64,000 nt of DNA. Source: Actinoplanes couchii (lineage in GTDB: Bacteria > Actinomycetota > Actinomycetes > Mycobacteriales > Micromonosporaceae). Of the stretch, positions 17,518 to 25,599 are shown one piece after another. The DNA lies in the NCBI RefSeq assembly GCF_016862075.1, contig NZ_BOMG01000057.1, positions 62,001-126,000 of the forward strand, in the 5' to 3' direction. The position numbers and the translations under genes are program-made. The notes beneath the pieces are model-generated. The model was given only the letters and a program-made list of their open reading frames with translations. It searched no databases and was not told the origin of the DNA. Each line of letters starts with the position of its first letter. Position 1 is the stretch's first letter.

Positions 17518-18690
17518 TCACGAGAGGGCCCGGCAGATGACGACGGTGCCGGCCGCGGAGGCCGCCTCGCCCAGACGCTGTGCTCCCTCGGTCGGCGTGA
17601 AGTCGATCGGGGTGGCGTTGTAGTCGCTGATCGCCGTGCGCTTGCCGTCGGCGCTGCCCACGGTCCAGCTGTTGTGCCCCAGCGTGCCGCCGTTGTGCCC
17701 CCACGCCGACCCGCACGGGAAGTCGATGCGGAGCAGGCCGAGCCCGTACCCCCCGGTGAACTCGCTGCCGGGCTCCAGCTCCACCGTGGTCTTCATCTGC
17801 TGGAGCTGCTGCGCCGAGAACAGCTTGGCGGTCAGCAGCGCCGAGACGAACCGGGACATGTCCGAAGCCGTGGAGATGATCCCACCGGCGGCGCCGCCCC
17901 ACGCGCCGACAGCCCCGCCGCTGATGTCGGTGTAGGCCGGCTCGCCATTCGCGAAACTGACCGCGTAACCGTGCGCGAACCCGCGCCCGGTGCGGACCGC
18001 CCGCGGATCGGCGAGGTAGGTGCGGGTCAGGCCGAGCGGCTTGGCGATGCGCTCCTGGATCAGGCCGGGCAGGCGCTTGCCGGTCACCTTCTCGGCGAGC
18101 AGCCCGGCCACGATGTAGTTGGTGTTCGAATACGACCAGCCGGCCCCGGGAACGAAGTTCGGCTCGTGGGCGAAGGCGACGTCGAGCAGCTCCCGCGGAC
18201 TGTGCGCATACTCCGGGTTCTGCAGCACCGACGGGATGAACTCCGGGTCGTCGGTGTAGTTGAACAGGCCGCTGGTGTGGTTGAGCAGCATCCGCACGGT
18301 GATGTGCTCACCGTCCGGGACGACGCCCGGCAGGTACCGCTCGATCGGGGCGTCCAGCCGGATCTTGCCCCGGTCGACCAGCTGCAGGATCAGGGTGGCG
18401 GTGAACATCTTGGTGTTGCTGCCGACCACGAACTGGTCGTCGGCACCCAGCCGCCGGTGGGTGGTCAGATCGGCGAACCCGGCGGCCGCGGTCTCGACCC
18501 GGCGGCCGTTGTCGACCCGCGCGAGGAAGCCGGGCGAGCCGGCGTCGACCACGCTCCGGGCCGCGCCCTGGAGCGCCCGGTCACCGGCGAGGGCCGCGGT
18601 GCCGGTCGCCCCTACTCCGGCCAGGGTGAGCGCGGCGGTGAGGGTGAGCGCGGTGACCCGCTTGGTCTTGCTCTCCGTGATCGCTGTCAT
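17518..18690 (-). CDS. Secreted serine beta-lactamase / D-Ala-D-Ala carboxypeptidase-like hydrolase
   Basis: The protein has 390 residues. The first 35 form a signal peptide. The class C beta-lactamase/DD-peptidase fold motifs are SNTK (SxxK, nucleophile Ser), YSNTNY (YxN) and HNGG in the place of KTG. ATG 18690 has AAGGA upstream. The protein should act outside the membrane on D-Ala-D-Ala-type peptides, esters or amides. It converges with the phosphotransferase gene, with only 6 bp between stops. True beta-lactam hydrolysis cannot be inferred, since most actinobacterial members of this family are peptidases or esterases. Confidence 0.88.
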   Translation of the reverse strand: MTAITESKTKRVTALTLTAALTLAGVGATGTAALAGDRALQGAARSVVDAGSPGFLARVDNGRRVETAAAGFADLTTHRRLGADDQFVVGSNTKMFTATLILQLVDRGKIRLDAPIERYLPGVVPDGEHITVRMLLNHTSGLFNYTDDPEFIPSVLQNPEYAHSPRELLDVAFAHEPNFVPGAGWSYSNTNYIVAGLLAEKVTGKRLPGLIQERIAKPLGLTRTYLADPRAVRTGRGFAHGYAVSFANGEPAYTDISGGAVGAWGGAAGGIISTASDMSRFVSALLTAKLFSAQQLQQMKTTVELEPGSEFTGGYGLGLLRIDFPCGSAWGHNGGTLGHNSWTVGSADGKRTAISDYNATPIDFTPTEGAQRLGEAASAAGTVVICRALS

Positions 18691-18782
18691 GCATCGATCC
18701 TTGCCAGAAATCCCCGCGAGCACATTGGTGCCAGCCGCCCGTTGTTTGGTACGGCTATCCGTACCAGCCGAACAGGATCCGG

Positions 18783-19370
18783 TCACCGAAGGCGCTGGGC
18801 CCAGTGGACCTGACCGTCGGGGGCTACGTGGATCAGAGCCACCGTCAGGTTTTCCAGCGCTATCGGGGCGTACAGCAGGTCGGGGCCGGGGTGCTTCTGC
18901 CGGAGCACGGTCTGGAAGGTCACCGGGGACGCGTCGAGGGACGACACGTAGATGTCGCTGCCGTTCGACTGCCGGGGCTCGCCGAGCCAGGGGTCGCGTT
19001 CGCGGGCCGTGTTCAACACCCCGTCCATTCCCACGCTGATCTTGTCGGGTCGTGACGACGTCGCGGTGATCAGGCCCGGCAGGCGGCCGTCGCGACGGTC
19101 CAGCAGGACGATCCGGAGGCTGCTCCCATTCTGCGCTTTCGCCGGCCGATTCCAGGTGACCCGCCCGAGGACTATCTGATCGGCGGAGTCATGGGCGTAA
19201 ATCGCAGTCCCCGGCGCCAATGCGGCGTCAGCGGTCTCCTGGTCGACGAACTCCAGGGTGGCCCGCGCCCCCAACTCCTCCGGACCGTACGGTGGCCGGG
19301 CCTGCCACCATTGCCATCCGGCCACGCCACCGACTGCGACGAGAAGCACCACGACGAGAGAGAACCGCAC
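18783..19370 (-). CDS. Membrane-anchored hypothetical protein
   Basis: The protein has 195 residues, with a single N-terminal hydrophobic helix (about 3-20, RFSLVVVLLVAVGGVAGWQWW) and a soluble, beta-rich outer part. No catalytic motif or family is recognised. It is followed after a short gap by the beta-lactamase-like gene on the same strand, but the two need not be co-transcribed. Confidence 0.65.
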   Translation of the reverse strand: MRFSLVVVLLVAVGGVAGWQWWQARPPYGPEELGARATLEFVDQETADAALAPGTAIYAHDSADQIVLGRVTWNRPAKAQNGSSLRIVLLDRRDGRLPGLITATSSRPDKISVGMDGVLNTARERDPWLGEPRQSNGSDIYVSSLDASPVTFQTVLRQKHPGPDLLYAPIALENLTVALIHVAPDGQVHWAQRLR

Positions 19371-19399
19371 GTCCGCAGTAGACCATCAACGGCCGACGA

Positions 19400-20347
19400 T
19401 CAGTGTGGGAATACGACTCGTGGACGGGGCTCGATCTCGTCGCGGAAGCTTTCGATGACCTGACTGACCTGCAGCATGTCGTCGGTGGAGCGGATCCGGT
19501 CCAGATACAGCGAACGGGCCGCCAGACCGGCCAGATCGAACGTGAAGTACATCGCCATCAGTGGATTGACAAAAAGCGGCGACCCACCCGTACGGCCGCC
19601 GATGTCGATGTCTCCGGCAACGCCGGACAGTGCGGCGGAGATCTGACCGTGCACGATGCTCTCCCGGCCCGGGGTTCTCGACCGCGCGTGCTCGACCGCG
19701 TCCCGGTAGAGCGCCGCCTCACGCCCGTGCGACGGCACGCTGAACGCGCCCAGAAAGGCGCCGTCCCGATCCAGGTCGGCGATGTTCTCCAGCACCTGAA
19801 CGTGATTGACACCGTGATAGGCGTCAATGCCGAATCCGATCGACGCCACCATTTTCGTGGCCACCGGCGTGGCGGCGACCGCGGCGACGCTGGTGGCGTC
19901 CTCGACCGGGGTGCCCAGGGCGGCCTCGTCGCCGCGCATCAGGATGTCGGTGCCGCCGTCGACGAGCACGATCGCGTCCAGGTCGAGGCGTTTCGCGAGC
20001 CGCCGGTACGCCCGGCGCAGCGGCCGCACCCCGGTCCGCGGGAACGCGTAGACCGTCGACGGCAGCCCGTGCAGCGCCAGCCAGCGGGCGAGGGTTCCTT
20101 CCGGAAAGTAGTCGCCGGGCACCGCGACATCCGGCGTGACGGCGGCGACCCCCGGCTCCAGCCAGACCCGTTTGTCCAGCTCATAAAGATTGACCAAGGA
20201 CAGATTGGCGTACGACACGGTGCGCCCGTCCGCGGCCAGGGCCAACCCGAGCGGTAACCCCGCGTAAACGTCGAACCCGCCGCCGGCGCCCGCGATCAGC
20301 ACCCGCTCGGCATCCGCCAGCGCTTCGAAGAACGGTGATCTCATCAT
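19400..20347 (-). CDS. DUF1152 family protein
   Basis: The protein has 315 residues from the ATG at 20347; an upstream ATG at 20371 is also possible. The N-terminus ADAERVLIAGAGGGFDVYAGLPL is the glycine-rich nucleotide-binding-like loop typical of DUF1152, followed by VLVDGGTDILMRGDE and GFGIDAYHGVNH. The function of the family is not established. It faces a divergent gene with a shared -10 element. Codon use matches its neighbours. Confidence 0.75.
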   Translation of the reverse strand: MMRSPFFEALADAERVLIAGAGGGFDVYAGLPLGLALAADGRTVSYANLSLVNLYELDKRVWLEPGVAAVTPDVAVPGDYFPEGTLARWLALHGLPSTVYAFPRTGVRPLRRAYRRLAKRLDLDAIVLVDGGTDILMRGDEAALGTPVEDATSVAAVAATPVATKMVASIGFGIDAYHGVNHVQVLENIADLDRDGAFLGAFSVPSHGREAALYRDAVEHARSRTPGRESIVHGQISAALSGVAGDIDIGGRTGGSPLFVNPLMAMYFTFDLAGLAARSLYLDRIRSTDDMLQVSQVIESFRDEIEPRPRVVFPH

Positions 20348-20355
20348 GCCGGGCC

Positions 20356-20362
20356 TAGGATA
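20356..20362. promoter_or_regulatory. Bidirectional promoter: overlapping -10 elements
   Basis: On the plus strand TAGGAT (20356-20361) sits 8 nt before the ATG at 20370. On the minus strand TATCCT (20362-20357) sits 9 nt before the ATG at 20347. The same bases can serve as -10 in both directions, so both messages would be nearly leaderless. Confidence 0.5.
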
Positions 20363-20369
20363 GGCGGTC

Positions 20370-20975
20370 ATGCCACTCGCGTACGAGTCCGTTCTGGTCC
20401 TCGGCCCCTACCTCAAACTGCGCAGCGTGCTGGCCCGGCAGCGCAAACGAGCCGTGATCATCGAGCTGGGCACGGACCGCTGGGTGGTCGTCCCGGAGCC
20501 GGTGTGGCACCGCATGGAGATCACCGGCCGCCTGTCGGAGCAGCTCGGGGAGGCCACCGGGAGCTGGACCGCCGCGTTCCAGGTGTCGTCCGATCCGGAT
20601 CAGTACACGGTGCTGATCCAGCACGGTGGCAGCCGGTTCCACCTCTACCACTCCGAGCAGGGACACACGTTCACCAACACCGACGAGAACGGCGAGACGG
20701 TCCTGTTCGACGTGCGCCTCCGGCAGTTCCGTCCGGGTGAACCCCGGCCCACCGGCCCGTACGGCGCGGATCCCGAGATGTTCCGGCCACTCGCCGCCGG
20801 ACCTGTCGACGTGCCCGGCCTGACCGCCGTGCTGACCGGTTCCGACCAGCCCGCGGTCAGGCATCTCGGCGTGCTCCGGCACCTGGGCATCGATCCGGGC
20901 CCACTGCGGATGACGTTCGAGGAGGCGGTCGGGTCGGGACTCGGCCGGGTCACCCCGGGCCCGCGCCGATCCTAG
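20370..20975 (+). CDS. Hypothetical protein (201 residues)
   Basis: It starts with MPLAYESVLVLGPYLKLRSVLARQRK and looks soluble, with no signal peptide or membrane helix. There are charged beta-strand-rich stretches (RFHLYHSEQGHTFTN) but no motif I recognise. ATG 20370 lies 8 nt after a TAGGAT -10 hexamer, which supports a leaderless start. It may be functionally linked to the divergent DUF1152 gene through the shared promoter. Confidence 0.65.
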   Translation: MPLAYESVLVLGPYLKLRSVLARQRKRAVIIELGTDRWVVVPEPVWHRMEITGRLSEQLGEATGSWTAAFQVSSDPDQYTVLIQHGGSRFHLYHSEQGHTFTNTDENGETVLFDVRLRQFRPGEPRPTGPYGADPEMFRPLAAGPVDVPGLTAVLTGSDQPAVRHLGVLRHLGIDPGPLRMTFEEAVGSGLGRVTPGPRRS

Positions 20976-21046
20976 GATCAGCCGCTTTCAAAAGCAGCCG
21001 CTTTCAAGATCGGCCGCTTTCAAGATCGGCCGGTCCTAGGATCAGC
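20970..21046. repeat. 16-bp tandem repeat flanked by 13-bp direct repeats
   Basis: Three near-identical copies of GCCGCTTTCAAGATCG (20981-21028) are bracketed by TCCTAGGATCAGC at 20970-20982 and 21034-21046. The first flank overlaps the stop codon of the plus-strand gene and the second overlaps the end of the convergent SDR gene. Confidence 0.8.
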
Positions 21047-21782
21047 TCGATGGGCGGGCCTCCGGGTCCGGGCCGTTGGCGGAGCGGCCGCCGTCGACCG
21101 GGATGATCGCGCCGCTGATGAACCCCGGCGCGAGCAGGAAGGCGACCGCGTCCGCGACCTCACCGGCGGTGCCCGCCCGCCCCAGCGGATGCAGTGCGGC
21201 CATCTCCGCGTCCACACCGGGATGGGCGGCCCGGTAGTCGTCGTACCGCCCGGTCACGATCGACCCGAGCGCGACCGCGTTGACCCGGATCCCGTCCGGC
21301 CCGTGGTCCACGGCAACAGCCCTGGTCAGCCCTTCGATGGCGGCTTTGGCGGTGGCGTAGGGCAGCGCCCCGCGAACCGGCCGCTGCCCCTGATGCGACG
21401 ACACGTTGACGATCGCCCCGGGCCGCCCGTACGCCAGGAAGTGGTTGACCGCGGTGTGACATCCGGTGACCGCCATCGCGAGGTTGGCGGTGATCAGCTC
21501 CATGATCTCCTCCACCGGCCCGCGGGCCAGCCCCGAGTCCCGGAAGATCGCCGCGTTGTTGACCCACCCGGCAAGCGCCCCCGCTTCCTCGGCGACCGCC
21601 GCGGCCCGCACCGTGATCCCAGGATCAGCGGCGTCCCCACTGACCAGACCGACCCGCGGATGTTCCCACCCGAGCCGCTCCACCACATCGACGACAACCA
21701 CATGCCCGTCCACAGCGAGCCGCTCCACCACGGCCCGCCCCACCCCTCGAGCCCCACCGGTGACGACATAGGAGGAAGTCAT
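21042..21782 (-). CDS. Short-chain dehydrogenase/reductase (SDR)
   Basis: The protein has 246 residues, the usual classical-SDR length. Motifs are VVTGGARGVGRAV (NAD(P) loop, TGxxxGxG), VNNAAIF (NNAG-type), NVSSHQGQ (catalytic Ser) and YATAK (YxxxK), with a C-terminal SGAIIPVDGG. ATG 21782 is preceded by GGAGG with 8-nt spacing, better than the earlier in-frame ATG at 21800. Substrate unknown. Confidence 0.9.
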   Translation of the reverse strand: MTSSYVVTGGARGVGRAVVERLAVDGHVVVVDVVERLGWEHPRVGLVSGDAADPGITVRAAAVAEEAGALAGWVNNAAIFRDSGLARGPVEEIMELITANLAMAVTGCHTAVNHFLAYGRPGAIVNVSSHQGQRPVRGALPYATAKAAIEGLTRAVAVDHGPDGIRVNAVALGSIVTGRYDDYRAAHPGVDAEMAALHPLGRAGTAGEVADAVAFLLAPGFISGAIIPVDGGRSANGPDPEARPSS

Positions 21783-21883
21783 CGCCCCATCCTCCGTCAT
21801 CGCGGAGACTCCCCGATCAGGGAATTGACCGAAAGCTCTCCGTAGGAGAGGAAGAAGGCTCCTCCACTCCGAGAGAGGCAGGC

Positions 21884-22489
21884 ATGGCGAGATTCTGGAA
21901 CTGGATCAAAGACAACCGCACACAAGCGACGATCGGCTTCGCCTGTACGGTGCTGGCGTTGTTCGTAGCGGTACTGGCACTGGTCCGTGATGCCATCGAC
22001 TGGACGGTCCTGCCTGAACGGACAACCGCACCGGTGACGCCGGCACCACCACCGCCGACCGGAACCGACGTCACCGTCGCCGGAAGGACGATCGACGTCT
22101 CGAGCCCCAAGTTCTTCGATTTCGACGCACCCGGCTGGCCGCAGACGGACACGAACAACGGCGCGGCCGCCGACTTCGTCTTCCAGTCGGTCAGCACGAT
22201 GAGATACGCGATGGTGCAGGCCGCTTTCCGGGTGGCCGCGGCCGGCTCCGGCAGCGGACTTCTGCGATGGGACGAGAGGGTGCTCGATTTCGACGGAATC
22301 TCCGAGGCCGACTGCCGCAGCCGCAAGTCGGCGTTCGGAGATTACGGGACGGAGGACGGTTTCATACCCGACGGCGATTCGATCTACTGCGTCGGTACAC
22401 CCGAGGGCCGTATCGGAAAGGTGCTTGTCCGGGCCGGGAGGAAACCCAGGATTCTGGTCATCACGGTGACTATGTGGCCCGCGGCCTGA
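21884..22489 (+). CDS. Single-pass membrane hypothetical protein
   Basis: The protein has 201 residues: a short basic N-terminus, one hydrophobic helix (about 18-38), a Pro/Thr-rich linker (APVTPAPPPPTGTD) and a soluble C-terminal domain of about 130 residues with two Cys (ADCRSRK, SIYCVG) that could form a disulfide outside the cell. GAGAGAGG precedes the ATG. It lies divergent from the SDR gene. No family recognised. Confidence 0.65.
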   Translation: MARFWNWIKDNRTQATIGFACTVLALFVAVLALVRDAIDWTVLPERTTAPVTPAPPPPTGTDVTVAGRTIDVSSPKFFDFDAPGWPQTDTNNGAAADFVFQSVSTMRYAMVQAAFRVAAAGSGSGLLRWDERVLDFDGISEADCRSRKSAFGDYGTEDGFIPDGDSIYCVGTPEGRIGKVLVRAGRKPRILVITVTMWPAA

Positions 22490-22583
22490 CGGCCCCGCCG
22501 GACTTCGGTGATGCGGTGGAGTGTTTGTGGAGATCGCGTGTGGGTGGGCGTACGAAAGCCGAAGTGGACCTAGATTCTTGACC

Positions 22584-23075
22584 GTGAAAGATCTGACGAC
22601 CTCGATGCGGATCCGGGCCTGGCTGCTGTTCTTCGTGATCGCGCTCGTGATCAGTGGAGTCACCGCTTTTCCGCTGGTTGCCGAGACGCAACTGCTGGCT
22701 CGGGCGCTGCATGCGGTGCCCGCGCCGGATGCGCTTGTCGGCTGGGTGGACCGGGTGCACGCCGGGCTCGCGGTGACCGGCCGGGATCATCCGTTCATCG
22801 CCTACGGCACCGACTGGCTCGCCTTCGCCCACCTGGTGATCGCCGCCGCGTTCTGGGGCCCGTGGCGTGATCCGATCCGGAACGTGTGGGTGATCGAATG
22901 GGGCATGATCTGCTGCGCCGGCGTCATTCCGCTCGCCCTGATCGCCGGCCACATCCGCGACCTGCCGTTCTGGTGGCAGGTGATCGACATGTCGTTCGGG
23001 GTGTTCGGTGTCATTCCGCTGCTGGTGATCCGCCGGTTGATCCGCCGTCTGGAAGCGGAGACAGCCACGGCGTGA
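22584..23075 (+). CDS. Multi-pass membrane protein, four predicted helices
   Basis: The protein has 163 residues. GTG 22584 lies exactly 7 nt after a TAGATT hexamer, the actinobacterial leaderless pattern, and fits better than an upstream start. Hydrophobic segments lie at about 12-32, 73-92, 105-125 and 135-152. The last 65 bp overlap the 3' end of the convergent VOC gene. No enzymatic motif seen. Confidence 0.65.
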   Translation: MKDLTTSMRIRAWLLFFVIALVISGVTAFPLVAETQLLARALHAVPAPDALVGWVDRVHAGLAVTGRDHPFIAYGTDWLAFAHLVIAAAFWGPWRDPIRNVWVIEWGMICCAGVIPLALIAGHIRDLPFWWQVIDMSFGVFGVIPLLVIRRLIRRLEAETATA

Positions 23076-23769
23076 GCAGTTCCGAAGCGGCGACGTACGC
23101 CCTGACCTGATCCCTTTCGGCCGCGGTCAGGGTGATCTCCCGCAGCCGGGCGCCCCACTCCGGCACCCGGCCGGCCAGGTCCAGGACGGTCGACAACTCG
23201 ACCAGGGCGGCCAGCGCGGTCGCCCGCTGCACATCGGTCGCTGCCGCCTCGTGCCGCCGCAGACCCGAGTCCAGCGCCCGGTACGCGGCGAGATCGTCGG
23301 TCTTGAACTCGCGCAGCACCCGGGCGTTGTCGATCACCTTGGCCAGCCCGGTGAGCTGCTTCGATCCACCGTATTCCGGCTGCGGTTCGTCCCGCTGGAT
23401 GAAGATGATCGAGTTCCCGTTCGGGTCCATCACGGTGAACCGGGACTGCCCGGCACGGTACCGGGTGATCCGCGGAAGACCTTGGGAGAGCACCTTTCCG
23501 TACGCCGTACGCATGGCTGCCGTGTAGGCGGCGTGGTACGGCGCGACCGCGTCCACCAGCACCATGCAGCCGCCGGTGTGTTCACGGGCCGGGTCGAGAC
23601 CGTCCGGCGCCGCCCCGTAGTGCAGACCGAAACCGGTCGTCTCGAAGGCCAGGTACAGATAGGGCCGGTGCTGTTCCCAGGTGAGCCGGAACCCCAGCGC
23701 CTGCCAGAACTCCAGCGTCCGGGCCTCGTCGGTGCAGTGCAGCAGTGGCACGACCGTCACGTCGCTCAT
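23011..23769 (-). CDS. VOC-family (glyoxalase / bleomycin-resistance fold) protein
   Basis: The protein has 252 residues. The first 120 residues show the VOC pattern: LLHCTDEARTLEFWQALGF, then YLAFETTGFGLHYG, then RFTVMDPNGNSIIFIQRDE. A helical C-terminal half of about 120 residues has no family I recognise, which makes this longer than a simple VOC protein. ATG 23769 follows GAGGAG with a 7-nt spacer. Its 3' end overlaps the convergent membrane-protein gene by 65 bp. Substrate unknown. Confidence 0.8.
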   Translation of the reverse strand: MSDVTVVPLLHCTDEARTLEFWQALGFRLTWEQHRPYLYLAFETTGFGLHYGAAPDGLDPAREHTGGCMVLVDAVAPYHAAYTAAMRTAYGKVLSQGLPRITRYRAGQSRFTVMDPNGNSIIFIQRDEPQPEYGGSKQLTGLAKVIDNARVLREFKTDDLAAYRALDSGLRRHEAAATDVQRATALAALVELSTVLDLAGRVPEWGARLREITLTAAERDQVRAYVAASELLTPWLSPLPDGGSTGGSPAAE

Positions 23770-23925
23770 GGGTAACTCCTCGTCACTCGGTGTCATCGCT
23801 GGAGGTCGAGTCTTCCGGGAACCGGGCGATCGCGCCCATGGGTTGGCACGAACCGGCACTGACCAGGCGGGACGGACCCTCTACAGTGAGGGCTGCCCAG
23901 CAGCCCGGCAGAGAGGGACGTCCTG

Positions 23926-25179
23926 ATGGCCGACGTCGTCGCCACCCGCACCGACAGTGCGGAGGAGGACGCCCCACCCCTGGCGAGGCTGCGCGGCGCG
24001 GCCGTCGCAGCGACCCCGGCGATCGGGCTCTACCTGCTGATCCGCATGATCAGCCTGGAGGTCATGTACGTTCTGGCGGCCCACGCCCACGTGCTGACAC
24101 CGGACCGGGACGTCTATCCGGACGGGTCGATCGGCAACCAGTGGCGCAAGTTCACGTCGTTCATGGACGCGCTCGTCTCCTGGGACGCCCGCTGGTACAC
24201 CAAGATCGCCACCCACGGGCTGGGCGGCCCGGTCGGCGCCGTCGACGAGGACGGCGTGCCGTACGAGCTGCGCCTGGCGTTCTTCCCGCTCTACCCGATG
24301 CTGGCCCGCCCGCTGGCACAGCTGCCGTTCGTGACCCCGGTGAACGCGCTGCTGTTCATCTCGTTCGTATCGGCGATCGCCGCCGCCTGGGGCCTCTACG
24401 CGATCGGCCGCCACGTACACGGTCACCGTGTCGGAATCCTGCTCGCCGCGGTCTGGGCACTGGCCCCCGCCGCGATGACCCAGAACGGCGCCTTCACCGA
24501 GTCACTGTTCACCGCACTCGCCGCGTGGGCGCTCTATGCGGTGCTCAAGGAACGCTGGGTGATCGCCGGATTGCTGGCCGGAATCAGCGGGCTGAGCCGC
24601 CCCACCGCGGCCGCCCTGATCGGCACCGTCGGACTGGCCGCCCTGATCGCCGCCATTTCCCGGCGCGGGGGCTGGCGGCCGTACGCGGCAATGGTCCTGG
24701 CCCCGTCCGGAATGCTGGCCTATCTGGCTTTCGCCTCCTCGAGACTCGGCGGTGTGGAGGAGTATTTCAACATTCACGAGCAGACGTTCGGCGCCTGGTG
24801 GGACTACGGCGAGAACCACTGGAACATGATCACCGACATTCTGATCGGCGTCGACGACGAGAACGCCGCCAAACCGATCCGGGTCCTGTCGTTCCTGTTC
24901 ATGGCAGCGTTCGTGGTGATGTTCCTGCTGCTGCTGAAACGCGCCCCGTGGCCGTTGGTGGTCTTCGCCGGCGTCACCCTGATCCTGTCGATCGGCGGCC
25001 ACGCCCACATGTCGATGGCCGGCCGCCACCTACTCCCCGCTTTCCCGATCCTGCTGGTCCCGGCGATAGCGCTGGCCCGTTTCAAAACCCGGGACACCGC
25101 AGTGGTCCTGACTTTCCTGACATTGCTGTCCGGCTGGTACGCGGGCTGGTTGCCGTTCATCTCGGGCCAGGCCATTTAA
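23926..25179 (+). CDS. PIG-V-type (GT76-like) polyprenyl-phosphate-mannose mannosyltransferase
   Basis: This is a 417-residue integral membrane protein with about 10 hydrophobic helices. DALVSWDARWYTKIA (the WDAxWY loop after the first helix) and FFPLYPMLARPL are hallmarks of the PIG-V mannosyltransferase family, as are AMTQNGAFTESLF and GLSRPTAA. Bacterial members are thought to move mannose from a polyprenyl carrier to an extracellular acceptor. A 7-bp-stem hairpin (23890-23906) lies in the 5' leader. AGAGAGGGACG precedes the ATG. Confidence 0.82.
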   Translation: MADVVATRTDSAEEDAPPLARLRGAAVAATPAIGLYLLIRMISLEVMYVLAAHAHVLTPDRDVYPDGSIGNQWRKFTSFMDALVSWDARWYTKIATHGLGGPVGAVDEDGVPYELRLAFFPLYPMLARPLAQLPFVTPVNALLFISFVSAIAAAWGLYAIGRHVHGHRVGILLAAVWALAPAAMTQNGAFTESLFTALAAWALYAVLKERWVIAGLLAGISGLSRPTAAALIGTVGLAALIAAISRRGGWRPYAAMVLAPSGMLAYLAFASSRLGGVEEYFNIHEQTFGAWWDYGENHWNMITDILIGVDDENAAKPIRVLSFLFMAAFVVMFLLLLKRAPWPLVVFAGVTLILSIGGHAHMSMAGRHLLPAFPILLVPAIALARFKTRDTAVVLTFLTLLSGWYAGWLPFISGQAI

Positions 25180-25599
25180 CCCCCATTGCGCCGGTACGCC
25201 GAACAGCAACTTCGCCGAGCCACACCTCGAGTCCCGTCCCGCGAGGAGGGCGAAACTCCAGACCGCCCAGCGACCGCCGGGCCGATTGCGGCGGTCACCG
25301 AAACGCCGCACCGTTCTCGTCCCAAGCCCCGTCATGAGCCACGACCGAAGGCCCGACCGCACCACCAACCCGGGGATCGGGTTCCGTGGTCCCGGATGAA
25401 TCGGCTCGCTCGGGGCGTCAGTGTTTCCGGGAGCGACGAGGTAAATCCGGGCCTGCCCCTTTCACGGGGGCATCGTGTCAGAGGGTTCGGGTGGCCGGTA
25501 ACCACCGCGTCCGGCCCGGCGGTCGCCGGGCGGTCCGCGGGTGGCGCAAACCTCGCGTGACGGGACAGGGCCTTTCACTGGCGTACCGAAGAATGGCTC
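25180..25599. other. Intergenic region without a recognisable gene
   Basis: This stretch of about 420 bp lies between the mannosyltransferase and gntP-like genes, which converge here. Short open frames exist but have no start context, no conserved motif and poor codon pattern. No strong hairpin or repeat was seen. Confidence 0.5.

Noticed and set aside
16741..18690. Antibiotic resistance island (APH-like kinase plus beta-lactamase-like protein)
   Set aside because: Both families are common chromosomal enzymes with other roles, codon use matches neighbours and no mobile element is present.
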